DNA from: Gammaproteobacteria bacterium
GTDB taxonomy: Bacteria; Pseudomonadota; Gammaproteobacteria; VBWC01
DNA: 64,000 nucleotides
Assembly (NCBI GenBank): GCA_006218035.1
Contig: VBWC01000004.1
Span: 159,537-223,536 of the forward strand
Direction: 5' to 3'
In this document: piece after piece, positions 8,091 to 16,223 of the stretch
Numbering within the stretch: position 1 is the stretch's first letter
Layout: each line of letters starts with the position of its first letter
Translations under genes and position numbers: made by a program
Notes under the pieces: model-generated
The model's input: the letters and a program-made list of their open reading frames with translations, nothing else
What the model was told of the DNA's origin: nothing
Databases searched by the model: none

Positions 8091-8573
8091 ATGTCCAATG
8101 ACGGTCAATACCTCGCCAAGCTCCAGGACTACTACGCCCGCCACCGGGTACTGCCGTCCTATTCCGCCATTGGCAAGCTTATTGGACTGGCCTCGAAGGC
8201 CTCAGTAGCGGACATGGTCTTGCGACTGAAGGCCGAAGAATTCCTGGAAAGCGCACCGGGCAAGCGACTCAAACCCGGACGGCGGTTTTTCGAGCGGCCA
8301 TTCACCGAGAGTGTCCGCGCGGGCATGCCCAGCCCGGCGGCGGACCTGGTGCCGGACATCGTGACGATTGACGAATATCTCGTAGCGCGCCCGTCAAAGA
8401 CGGTTCTGATCCGCGTGAAGGGAGATTCAATGATCGACGCCGGCATTCACCCGGACGATATCGTCGTTGTGGAAAAACGTACTTCCGCGAACGTCGGCGA
8501 CATTGTCGTCGCCATCGTGGACAACGAATTTACTTTGAAACGTTTAGGCCGCGAGCGAGGCCGGGTCGTGTAG
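8091..8573 (+). CDS. LexA/UmuD-like S24 peptidase-repressor, C-terminally truncated
   Basis: A 160-residue protein with a LexA-like N-terminal helix-turn-helix (V-L-P-S-Y-S-A-I-G-K-L-I-G-L-A-S-K-A-S-V) and the S24 self-cleavage domain. The nucleophile is in K-G-D-S-M-I-D-A-G-I (Ser near residue 113) and the general-base lysine in D-N-E-F-T-L-K-R-L-G (Lys near 150). Relatives continue for about 40 residues with a final beta-strand region (P-E-N-P-A-Y type) that is missing here. The break falls exactly at the end of the 60-bp duplication also found at 6857-6916. The dyad is intact, but the fold may not be stable. It might regulate the divergent Bro-N gene through the palindrome between them. 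No clear ribosome site precedes the ATG. Confidence 0.75.
   Translation: MSNDGQYLAKLQDYYARHRVLPSYSAIGKLIGLASKASVADMVLRLKAEEFLESAPGKRLKPGRRFFERPFTESVRAGMPSPAADLVPDIVTIDEYLVARPSKTVLIRVKGDSMIDAGIHPDDIVVVEKRTSANVGDIVVAIVDNEFTLKRLGRERGRVV
8513..8572 (+). repeat. 60-bp direct repeat, right copy
   Basis: Identical to 6857-6916; forms the 3' end of the LexA-like gene. See the left copy for interpretation. Confidence 0.8.
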
Positions 8574-8638
8574 TACTGACAAGCCGAGACGCAATGAACC
8601 AATGACAGTTCGATTATCTTTCCTTCCCAAACACCTAC

Positions 8639-8968
8639 CTAACCCGGGCGGACCGCGTTTGCCGATGCGCGCTTTAACTTTCGCTCAAGCTCGCTGTAGT
8701 CGCCCAGATGAACCGTCATCAAACTCTTCCAGAGCTTTCCGTGATTCGGAACATTAAAGTGCAGCAGCTCGTGAACTATCACGTAATCGCCTATCTTCTT
8801 GTCCATCGCCAGCAAGTCGGAATTGAAATTGAGATAGCCATTGGTCGAATACGAGGCCCATTTGTTCCGCATCGTTCGCAGTGACAGAGTGCGCACAGGC
8901 ACATTGAGCTTGTCGGCCCACTCCAGCACACGGGCTTTGAACTCTTGTTTGTCGCGCCAAATTCTCAT
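8639..8968 (-). CDS. YgjP-like metallopeptidase (M48-like, DUF45), short form
   Basis: The 109-residue product contains the zinc-peptidase signature H-E-L-L-H-F (HExxH) followed by N-H-G-K-L-W-K, where the downstream His is the usual third ligand. N-K-W-A-S-Y-S and G-Y-L-N-F-N-S before it are typical of YgjP/DUF45 proteins. Full-length family members are about twice as long, so this is the catalytic half only. The ATG overlaps the hsdR stop by four bases (ATGA), making it the last gene of the restriction-Thoeris operon. YgjP-like genes are recurrent companions of type I restriction loci. The substrate is unknown. Confidence 0.82.
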   Translation of the reverse strand: MRIWRDKQEFKARVLEWADKLNVPVRTLSLRTMRNKWASYSTNGYLNFNSDLLAMDKKIGDYVIVHELLHFNVPNHGKLWKSLMTVHLGDYSELERKLKRASANAVRPG

Positions 8969-11919
8969 GATCGAAAACTCTTCTGAAGCAGAATGAAAAG
9001 CGCGTCAACTGTGGTGGTTACCTTCTCGATATCATCTTCTTCAGCAAAAAGGATAAATGTCACCTGCTTTCTAACCTCACGCAGTTCGGCCTCGCTACGC
9101 CGCCAGTCAGGGTGCGCGGCGAATGCCGCCGCCACCTTGCAGCTGGCGGTCTCAGGGTTCGGAATGCCGTCGTCGGTGAGCTTGCAGAGCACGAAGTAGG
9201 TCAGCCCATCCAGCCCCTTCGCGGCTTGCTCCTTCTTGCGTTGCTCATTCTTCTCAAGCTCCTTGAGCAGTCCGGTCAACGCCTCGGCTGTGGTCGTTTG
9301 CCGATCCTCGAAACTTTCCTGTATGGCCTTGGCCCGCTCAGTTAGCGCGACAAGGAAGGGGTCATCGCTGCTTTCCTCGGCCGTCTTCTCGACGGATTTT
9401 ACTAGGTTGATGACCTTCGTGGCCTTCCCATCGCCTCGGGCCTTGATCGTCGCGATCGTGTCCTTATCGATCGCGACATACTCCCCCGGCGCTTCCTTTA
9501 CCATCAGCGCCCCGACATAGTGCTGCACCAGCTCGTTGGTCTTCTTCTGGAAGGCCCGGTCTACATAGACCTTCTTGGTGTAGGCATTGCGCACCACGGC
9601 ATAGATAGCTGAGAGTGTCGTGTAGTCGTCGATAAACGGCCGCAGGAACGCATCGGGCGAGATGATCTCGTAGAGCATCTCGATTTCCTTATATTCCTTG
9701 AAGAACTCCTTGCGCCGCTCTTTATCGCGGAAGTGCTCGATCAGATTGTCCACGTCCTTGTCGTTGAACTTCTGTGTCACCAGCGCCAGATAGGCCGGGG
9801 CCTTGGTCTCCATCTTGGCCTTGAACAACTGCTTGAGCAGACCAAGGTCCTTGACGATGGCGTTGATTTCGTCACTATCGAAAGCCAGCGCCTTCTCCAG
9901 CTTGTCGAAAATACCCACGAAGTCGAGCACGAAACCGTGCGGCTTCACCATCTCGGCCGCCTCGTTCTCGTAGGGCCGGTTCACCCGCGCGATGGCCTGG
10001 AGCAGGGTGTGGTCGCGCATCGGCTTGTCGAGGTACATCGCGTAGAGAATCGGCGCGTCGAAGCCGGTAAGCAGCTTCTCGGTGACGATCAGAATCTTCG
10101 GCTTTTCCCCGACCTTGATGAAGTTTTTGCGGATCTGCTTTTCTTTCTTGTCGTCGAGGTGCCACTTCTTCAGGTGCTTGGGGTCGTTGTTGTTGCCGGT
10201 AAACACGATCTCGGAATACTCCGGCGGCAGAATTTTATCGAGCGCCTCCTTATAGAAGGCGCAGGCCTCGCGGTCCACGGCCACGAGAAAGGCCTTGTAG
10301 CCGAGCGGTTCAACATTCTGGCGGAAATGATCGGCAACGAACTGCGCCACCTTCGGCACCCGGTCCTTGCCCTTGAGGAAGTTCTTCAGATTCACCGCCC
10401 GTTCGAGGATCCGGTTCAGCTCCTCGATGTCGGCGATGCCCTCGGCTTCGGCCAGTGCCAGGAACTCCTTTTCCAGGATCTCGTGCGGCACCAGCATCTC
10501 GTTCGGCGCGAGGTTGTAGTAGAGCGGCAGTGTGGTGCCGTCCTCGATGCTCTCGCTGATGGAATACTTGTGCAGGTAGCCCTGGTCGTCCTCGCAACCG
10601 AAGGTCTTGAACGTCCCCTTGCCGTAGGCCGTCTTGTCCACCGGCGTGCCGGTAAAGCCGATGTAGCTCGCATTCGGCAGACCGGCCATCAGGTAGTTGC
10701 CGAGATCACCGCCGGTGGTGCGGTGCGCCTCGTCGATCAGCACAAAGATATTCTTGCGCGTATTGAGATTCGCCGGCATGTCGCGGAACTTGTGGATCAT
10801 GGTCACCACGATGCCGCGATAGTCCTGCCCCTTCTCGTCGAGCAGCCTGTTGAGCGTGGCGATGCGGTCGGCGTGCGCGACGTTGGTGAGCCCGACCGCC
10901 GTCAGGTTCTTGAGCATCTGATCTTCCAGCTCGTTGCGGTCGATCATCAGCAGGATGGTCGGCTTCTGCGCCTCGTTGGCCCTGAACAGCAGCTCGGCGG
11001 CCTTGATCATGGTGTAGGTCTTGCCGCTGCCCTGCGTGTGCCAGACGAGGCCGCGCGAGCGCTTCGGATCGAGGGCGCGCGCAACCACCTTGTCCACCGC
11101 CGTGGTCTGATGCTGGCGCAGGATGATCTTCTGGAGTTCCTCCTCCTTCTCGGCGAACAGGATGTAGTCTTTCAGCACACGCAGCAGGCGCGGCACGGCG
11201 CAGAAGCTCTTTACTTTGGCTTCCAGATTGCCGACTTCTTCGTGTTTCCAGTTGAAGAGGTTCCGGCGTACCGTGTTCCACGTCACCCCATAGGCGAAGC
11301 CGATGGCCTCGGTGGCGGTGAAAAGCATCTCCGGCACCATCACCTCCGGCGTCTCGGCGTGATAGCGGCGAATCTGGTCCACCCCGAGCGCGATTGCCTC
11401 GTCCTTGGTGGCGTTCTTGCACTCGATCACCAGCACCGGAATGCCGTTGATGAGGAACACCACGTCCTCGCGCGTGCCGTGGCGGCCGTTGTGGACGGTG
11501 AATTCCTCGGTTACTTCATGCACGTTGTGCCATTGCTCGCGCGGGCGCGCGAGATCGCCGTAATCGATCAGCGTCAGATTCAGCTCGCGGTTTTCTTCGG
11601 CGCAGAAGAACTTGCCCTGGTTACGCAGGTAGGCGAGAAACTCACGGTTGCCGGTGATGTCCGCGTTCAGCCTCCGAAACTCGCCCACCAGCGCGCCCTC
11701 AGCCTCTTTGTATTTAGGATTGAAGGCGCGCACCTGCGCGTGTAACAGATCTCCGAAGTAAAGCGACGCCGGACGGACGCGGTCCTCGGGCGTCGCGCCG
11801 TCGAGGTCAAAGCCCCGTCGCCTCTCCGCCTCGGCGCGCGACACATAGCACCAGCCGATCTCCTGCGCATAGGCAAGGATGCGGGCCTGGACTGTTTTGT
11901 GTTCGCCTGGAGTGGGCAT
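8965..11919 (-). CDS. hsdR: Type I restriction enzyme, R subunit (ATP-dependent translocase and nuclease)
   Basis: This 984-residue motor/nuclease subunit cleaves DNA lacking the methylation specified by the S subunit. The N-terminal nuclease has D152 and E166-C-K168 (V-L-V-I-E-C-K), a PD-ExK site. Superfamily 2 helicase motifs follow: H-T-Q-G-S-G-K-T (Walker A, about 294-301), L-I-D-E-A-H-R (about 394-400), G-F-T-G-T-P (about 421-426) and, further on, A-I-A-R-V-N-R-P. The C-terminal part is the helical region that binds the methylase core. Length is normal for the family. It starts three bases after the TIR gene in the same operon and is followed by the YgjP-like gene with an ATGA overlap. 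No frameshift is visible, so the enzyme is probably functional. Confidence 0.96.
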   Translation of the reverse strand: MPTPGEHKTVQARILAYAQEIGWCYVSRAEAERRRGFDLDGATPEDRVRPASLYFGDLLHAQVRAFNPKYKEAEGALVGEFRRLNADITGNREFLAYLRNQGKFFCAEENRELNLTLIDYGDLARPREQWHNVHEVTEEFTVHNGRHGTREDVVFLINGIPVLVIECKNATKDEAIALGVDQIRRYHAETPEVMVPEMLFTATEAIGFAYGVTWNTVRRNLFNWKHEEVGNLEAKVKSFCAVPRLLRVLKDYILFAEKEEELQKIILRQHQTTAVDKVVARALDPKRSRGLVWHTQGSGKTYTMIKAAELLFRANEAQKPTILLMIDRNELEDQMLKNLTAVGLTNVAHADRIATLNRLLDEKGQDYRGIVVTMIHKFRDMPANLNTRKNIFVLIDEAHRTTGGDLGNYLMAGLPNASYIGFTGTPVDKTAYGKGTFKTFGCEDDQGYLHKYSISESIEDGTTLPLYYNLAPNEMLVPHEILEKEFLALAEAEGIADIEELNRILERAVNLKNFLKGKDRVPKVAQFVADHFRQNVEPLGYKAFLVAVDREACAFYKEALDKILPPEYSEIVFTGNNNDPKHLKKWHLDDKKEKQIRKNFIKVGEKPKILIVTEKLLTGFDAPILYAMYLDKPMRDHTLLQAIARVNRPYENEAAEMVKPHGFVLDFVGIFDKLEKALAFDSDEINAIVKDLGLLKQLFKAKMETKAPAYLALVTQKFNDKDVDNLIEHFRDKERRKEFFKEYKEIEMLYEIISPDAFLRPFIDDYTTLSAIYAVVRNAYTKKVYVDRAFQKKTNELVQHYVGALMVKEAPGEYVAIDKDTIATIKARGDGKATKVINLVKSVEKTAEESSDDPFLVALTERAKAIQESFEDRQTTTAEALTGLLKELEKNEQRKKEQAAKGLDGLTYFVLCKLTDDGIPNPETASCKVAAAFAAHPDWRRSEAELREVRKQVTFILFAEEDDIEKVTTTVDALFILLQKSFRS

Positions 11920-11922
11920 GCG

Positions 11923-12498
11923 TCATTTCCGTTCTGCGGGTTCGTGCCCTTCGAGCCAGGAGTCGAAGCTCACGTAGCAGGTCAAGCTTCGGCGAATCCA
12001 AAGACGGCGCTTCCCTTCCGTGTCGTTTTGGTCGGAGACATAGGGGTAAATTCCAAGATACTCCTGCCCCTGATAAGAACTCGTCACGACCCGAGAGACC
12101 GGAAGAATCGCCACGCGAGTGTTGTTGCCGTCCTTGTAACCAAGCTCCCACGGCATCCACTTCGAATTGCTGGCGTTCTCGGTTGTCGAATAGAATAGGC
12201 ACCGACTGGTCTTCATTCTGGCACGGAGTTTTCCTGCTGTTTGCTCAGTGATATTCTTCCGATCGAGAGACGGATCGTCACGCCAGTCGAGATACACCGA
12301 ATACCCCAAGTCCTCGATGGTCAACGCCACACCGAGCACTAACTCCCTGTCATCGAAGGAGTGAGAGAGAAAAATGTCGTGTCGAGCGGCGGCAGCCTGC
12401 TTCTGAATACGCTCCGTCAGGACGGTGGAAAGATTTCGATGAACCCCAGCAGCTCTCTGAGCACGAGCACGAACGATAGATTCGGTGAGCAGCGACAT
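11923..12498 (-). CDS. TIR-domain protein (second Thoeris-type TIR)
   Basis: A 191-residue protein with a TIR fold: H-D-I-F-L-S-H-S-F-D-D (beta-A), an I-E-D-L-G-Y-S-V-Y-L-D-W strand, and S-K-W-M-P-W-E-L-G-Y, whose Glu118 is the likely NADase catalytic glutamate. The first 38 residues are a helical lead. Bacterial TIR proteins beside ThsA make cyclic ADP-ribose-type signals after sensing phage. It differs in sequence from the adjacent ThsB-like protein, so it may sense a different trigger. Its start overlaps the thsB stop and hsdR follows at once. It could instead be an independent TIR effector. Confidence 0.82.
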   Translation of the reverse strand: MSLLTESIVRARAQRAAGVHRNLSTVLTERIQKQAAAARHDIFLSHSFDDRELVLGVALTIEDLGYSVYLDWRDDPSLDRKNITEQTAGKLRARMKTSRCLFYSTTENASNSKWMPWELGYKDGNNTRVAILPVSRVVTSSYQGQEYLGIYPYVSDQNDTEGKRRLWIRRSLTCYVSFDSWLEGHEPAERK

Positions 12499-13070
12499 TA
12501 CGCGATCCAGGAGCTGAAGTTGTTGAAGCCGTTCCCACCTACCCAGTCATAAACAGGTAGCCAATGCGATAGCTGGAATTGCTTTCCGCGCTTCTCATAT
12601 GGCTGCTCGCCGATTGTGAAGCCATCGAGGTCTGTGTAATAGATCCATTTACCGCCATCCCACACAATCGGCGTTCCCTTTTTTCCATCGTTGCTGATCA
12701 GCAGTCCCAAATGGTCTAAGGGATTTGGCCCGAGCGGTTTGGTTATTTGGTCACGTCCTTTGATGCTGTTGATGTGAACTCCAATTACGCGGTTGCCTCG
12801 CTCGATGCTCTTCATGATTTCATAACGCACCCAGCGGCGCGCGAAAGTCTGCGAGCCAATCAGAATCGCCGTCACGGATGTGCCCTCTAGTTCGCCATTG
12901 ATCATTCGCTTAAGGGCGACATCCCCATTTTTCTTCGACTCCTCCCAAATAGAATGGTCGTAGTAACCGGCCGTCTCGACACCACCAGTGAAATTGTGCT
13001 TTCGCACCACATTGGCCCGGAAGTCGACTACATCTTGGTAGTGAAATGCGAAATAGACTCGTTTGGCCAT
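12498..13070 (-). CDS. thsB: ThsB-like TIR sensor (DUF1863/MTH538 type)
   Basis: A 190-residue protein closely resembling Thoeris ThsB: K-R-V-Y-F-A-F-H-Y-Q-D-V at the N-terminus, A-L-K-R-M-I-N-G-E, I-L-I-G-S-Q-T-F-A-R-R-W-V-R-Y-E-I-M-K-S-I and G-P-N-P-L-D-H-L-G. Glu84 in R-Y-E-I is the probable catalytic residue. By family knowledge ThsB detects infection and converts NAD+ into a cyclic ADP-ribose signal that activates ThsA. The gene lies two bases after thsA and overlaps the next TIR gene by one base, so the three are co-translated parts of one system. Confidence 0.93.
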   Translation of the reverse strand: MAKRVYFAFHYQDVVDFRANVVRKHNFTGGVETAGYYDHSIWEESKKNGDVALKRMINGELEGTSVTAILIGSQTFARRWVRYEIMKSIERGNRVIGVHINSIKGRDQITKPLGPNPLDHLGLLISNDGKKGTPIVWDGGKWIYYTDLDGFTIGEQPYEKRGKQFQLSHWLPVYDWVGGNGFNNFSSWIA

Positions 13071-13072
13071 AA

Positions 13073-14521
13073 TCAGTTCTTCTGTAGATGATGGATGAGT
13101 TTGAGAAGTGTCGAGATCAGTCCCGCTGGTCCCGTGGAGGCGTTGCCTAATTTCTCAAACTCAGCACGGAAAGTGGTGTCGGCATCAGGATAAAACTTGG
13201 CAAAGTCAGCCCACACTTCCTTCCAAAGCGTCTCAGCCATGTAGCCTGTCGCTCCGACGGGAAGGGGACGAACTCCCGCTTGGAGGCACAAATCAAATTC
13301 CTCCCGCATGCCGTTTGAGGAAATAACCTTTCTTGCCGCATCGAGCTTGTTTCCGTAAACGAAGATGGCAATTCCTGCATGTTCGACCATCGCTTTGCGA
13401 TAAGAAGTCCACTGATTGGGGAGACTTGCTCCGCCAGTTGCCATCTGAGGAAATGGGCGCATGACGATATCTTCATCAGAAATCGTCTTCCCAATGTCAT
13501 TCAGGTGGGCAAGCGCACCATTGATGACCGCACCGCCAACTCCAAGTCCAAAGCCAGTTATGATCCTGTTCTTTTTCGCGGCGATTTGCTTGCTGAGATC
13601 ATGAAGGAATGCCTGCGCGTCCGTGGCCGATAAAGCACCATATTCCTCCGCCGCGCCCGAGATGAAGATCGACGAGCGCTTGTAACTGGCTGCGATCTTC
13701 TCGAGCAATGTAGTGATGTCCTTGAATTCGGCGACGAGGACCGTCTGTATTCCGAAGCGTTTAAGGTCGGTAATGAAGTAGTCTTGCTTCAGCTCTTTGC
13801 GCTTAAAGTCTTCATCCGAGTCCGTTGCTAACTTCTCCACCTTCCGCTGGATACAGTAGTGGTGACGTTGGTCTTGGCCATACTGAACCCGCACGCGGCT
13901 GAGAATGAAATCTATATTGGGATCGGTAAAACTGAAGCCCAGAAACAAGAATGTCTTTTCAATGAGATCGCCGCGGAGAGCCGATACGAATGGCGCCATT
14001 TTGGTGTAGTAAATTTCATAGTCGTCTTTGGTAATCACCGCATCGCCTGGGTGCTCAATGTCACCATGCATTTTGTAGACGGCCACGTCGCGGTCGAGCC
14101 GAGTGACGGCGAGTTGCTTGAGGGTATATTTCACATCCGGGACCTTCTTCGCATCCACCAAGGCCGTTTCTAGGAGTCGATCGTAGTTTGTCGTCCAGTA
14201 TGTCTGAATCGGAAGGCGGGCCAGAATCTCATGATTTCTCATGGGGGCTCGCGCTTCGCGAAACTTGTCGAATATGGTCTGGGTGAGACGCCCCTTTCCG
14301 CGAGCTTGATTGCAGTGATACTGTGCCAATGTGACCAAATCATTCTCCTGATCAGGGTCCAACTGGAGGTCGACAATGATGTCCCTGAGTAGACCTTTCC
14401 AATCCACATAGCCAGATGCCATTGAAAGCCCCGCACCGGCGAAGACTGCCGCGTTCTTGTTGTGCAGCTCGCGTGTAAATTCACGCAGCAGGATAGATTC
14501 GGAGATGGCTTCGGTGGTCAT
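13073..14521 (-). CDS. thsA: ThsA-like SIR2-SLOG NADase effector of Thoeris
   Basis: A 482-residue two-domain effector. The N-terminal SIR2 domain has F-A-G-A-G-L-S-M-A-S-G, T-T-N-Y-D-R-L-L-E (Asn112) and Y-K-M-H-G-D-I-E-H-P (His152), the residues needed for NAD+ hydrolysis in this family. G-F-S-F-T-D-P-N-I-D follows. From about residue 285 a SLOG domain (S-I-F-I-S-G-A-A-E-E-Y-G, I-I-T-G-F-G-L-G-V-G-G-A-V) should bind the cyclic nucleotide made by ThsB-type proteins. Activation depletes NAD+ and stops growth of the infected cell. The ATG overlaps the hsdS stop by four bases, so Thoeris is translated as part of the restriction operon. All expected catalytic residues are present. Confidence 0.94.
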   Translation of the reverse strand: MTTEAISESILLREFTRELHNKNAAVFAGAGLSMASGYVDWKGLLRDIIVDLQLDPDQENDLVTLAQYHCNQARGKGRLTQTIFDKFREARAPMRNHEILARLPIQTYWTTNYDRLLETALVDAKKVPDVKYTLKQLAVTRLDRDVAVYKMHGDIEHPGDAVITKDDYEIYYTKMAPFVSALRGDLIEKTFLFLGFSFTDPNIDFILSRVRVQYGQDQRHHYCIQRKVEKLATDSDEDFKRKELKQDYFITDLKRFGIQTVLVAEFKDITTLLEKIAASYKRSSIFISGAAEEYGALSATDAQAFLHDLSKQIAAKKNRIITGFGLGVGGAVINGALAHLNDIGKTISDEDIVMRPFPQMATGGASLPNQWTSYRKAMVEHAGIAIFVYGNKLDAARKVISSNGMREEFDLCLQAGVRPLPVGATGYMAETLWKEVWADFAKFYPDADTTFRAEFEKLGNASTGPAGLISTLLKLIHHLQKN

Positions 14522-15891
14522 GAGGAGGGTTCCAGATTTGGCAGTTCGAGGTCATACACCCGGAGCTGCGCCGTCATCAACTTGTGCAGCAGGGTGCGAA
14601 AAAGATCTTGAAGCCGTAACTTGCGCGACTGAGTCATCATGGCTTTCTTATCAATCGTCACCAGAATTCTTGCAATCTCACCCTGAACCAATAGTGGCGG
14701 CTTTACTATTGGGAAATCTCGCAAGTAGCCCAAGTTAAGATGAGATATGTGGCCAAGCGCTCCCGCGCTTCTTAAATGCTCGTAGCGACTCATAAAGTAT
14801 TGCCACAAGAACCCAGGGTCAATTTCTGAAGACGGTTGAATCGCTGCGGCGTTCTGTGTTGTAGTGGCGGAGATTTCCAGAAGGGCAACCTGTCCTCGCG
14901 TCTTACCTTGGCCATACATTGCCATGAGTACAGTTCCTGGTGGATACAATTTCAGACGGTAATCGATCACAGCCTGGTCGGAAATGTAAGTCTGTGCTTT
15001 CGTGATGCGGTTATTCACGATATCTGTTGTTTTCACGAACGGCACATCGCCGCTGTAGTAATCAGCACGTGCTGTCGCTGGTGTTGTGCCTGTACTTAAG
15101 GCGCACACCTCACCAAGTCGCACCACCTCCCAACTCTCCGGCACTGGGCCGATTTCGGTTTGTTTTTGGGGTTCGCCGCGCAGGCCTTGGGTGAAGAGCT
15201 GGTGGAGGAGCGTCATTTTCAGTTCAGCGGTAAGCTGAAGCAGCCGCTCCTGCTGCTCGATCGCCCGCTGCACCACTTCCAATACCCCCGCAATCTTCCG
15301 CTGCTCGGGGAGGGGTGGGATTGCCAGAGGCAACTCGCGTAGCTTCGACTGGGAAAGGTTGGGAATGGTGGTCACGTTTCCGCGTCCAAAGTAAAGGCGG
15401 CCGAACTCAAACGCATACCAAAGCCAGAAAAGAACGAACTGCGCATCCGCAGTCTTCGGATCACGAATCCGCGCCCGGTGAAGATGATTTTGATAGTAGC
15501 AACGCGAATTTGCACCGTGCCAAATTGCCGTTCGCCCAATGTCACCACCTTCGCAGATGAGCAAATCGTCAGGCTTCAGGGCGAGACGTGATTCATCCGC
15601 TTCGCTGAAGTGCATTTCGTCGAGGTCGGCCAATTCCAAGCGATTCCAGAAAACATTCTTGGTGCGCAGAAATGGCCGCTGATTGTCTCCGACGCGATTC
15701 CCTTTTGAAACCTGTCTTCCTTGTTGGACATCGAACACGGAGTCGAACCGATCCACCCGCCAGTCCGCAGGCAAACAGCCCAACTCGGTTTGTACGCCAT
15801 CCCCAATGGCGGCCGGCTTTTTCAATCTGCTTTTGGGCGGACCGGAATGTCCGCGCTCCGGTGTTTTGGTCTGTGTCATGGATGTGCTCAT
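14518..15891 (-). CDS. hsdS: Type I restriction-modification specificity subunit
   Basis: The S subunit sets the DNA target of both methylation and cleavage. Two target-recognition domains are visible: one from about residue 35 (L-P-A-D-W-R-V-D-R-F) to the conserved helix P-P-L-P-E-Q-R-K-I-A-G-V-L, the second from P-E-S-W-E-V-V-R-L-G-E-V to the P-P-L-L-V-Q-G-E-I-A-R-I helix. The central spacer helix includes L-L-H-Q-L-F-T-Q-G-L-R-G. The start is set at 15891 (MSTSMTQ) because it makes an ATGA overlap with the upstream zinc-ribbon gene; an earlier ATG at 15972 is less likely. Its stop overlaps thsA. The two domains differ from each other, so a bipartite asymmetric target is expected; the site cannot be predicted. 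Confidence 0.94.
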   Translation of the reverse strand: MSTSMTQTKTPERGHSGPPKSRLKKPAAIGDGVQTELGCLPADWRVDRFDSVFDVQQGRQVSKGNRVGDNQRPFLRTKNVFWNRLELADLDEMHFSEADESRLALKPDDLLICEGGDIGRTAIWHGANSRCYYQNHLHRARIRDPKTADAQFVLFWLWYAFEFGRLYFGRGNVTTIPNLSQSKLRELPLAIPPLPEQRKIAGVLEVVQRAIEQQERLLQLTAELKMTLLHQLFTQGLRGEPQKQTEIGPVPESWEVVRLGEVCALSTGTTPATARADYYSGDVPFVKTTDIVNNRITKAQTYISDQAVIDYRLKLYPPGTVLMAMYGQGKTRGQVALLEISATTTQNAAAIQPSSEIDPGFLWQYFMSRYEHLRSAGALGHISHLNLGYLRDFPIVKPPLLVQGEIARILVTIDKKAMMTQSRKLRLQDLFRTLLHKLMTAQLRVYDLELPNLEPSS

Positions 15892-16223
15892 AAGATCATT
15901 GCCTTGATCCTGGTCCCGCACTTCGGACATGCAAAATGGATTTCGTCCACCGGACAGAAGCGCAGGCCGCAATCCTTCAGATCGGCGCTATCTTTCGGAT
16001 AGGTCACCAGCAGTCCCCTGGCCGTTACATCCTCCAGCAATCCACAGTTGGGGCATCCCAGCAATTCGCGGTCGTTGGTGAAGATTCCAAGCACCCGGGC
16101 CTGCGCTTTGACCTTCGCCAGTTTCCGGGAGAGTTCGACTAATTCCCGGGGAACGGATCCTGGCTGGTGCCGGCCGGATATGCCTCGATTCTTCGCCTGC
16201 CGACATGGTCCGCGGCGGGTCAT
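15888..16223 (-). CDS. Small zinc-ribbon protein of unknown function
   Basis: A 111-residue basic protein. Two CxxC pairs, G-C-P-N-C-G (about residues 57-60) and A-C-P-K-C-G (about 99-102), form a probable zinc ribbon. The N-terminal half is rich in Arg/Lys (S-R-K-L-A-K-V-K-A-Q-A-R), compatible with nucleic-acid binding. It overlaps its upstream neighbour and hsdS by four bases on each side, so it is produced with the restriction system. I do not recognise a characterised family. It may be an accessory or regulator of the modification enzyme, which is inference from position only. Confidence 0.72.
   Translation of the reverse strand: MTRRGPCRQAKNRGISGRHQPGSVPRELVELSRKLAKVKAQARVLGIFTNDRELLGCPNCGLLEDVTARGLLVTYPKDSADLKDCGLRFCPVDEIHFACPKCGTRIKAMIL

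Noticed and set aside
9733-11745. 670-codon open frame antisense to hsdR
   Set aside because: HsdR motifs are unequivocal on the minus strand; long antisense frames are common in GC-rich DNA and this one has no domain or ribosome site.
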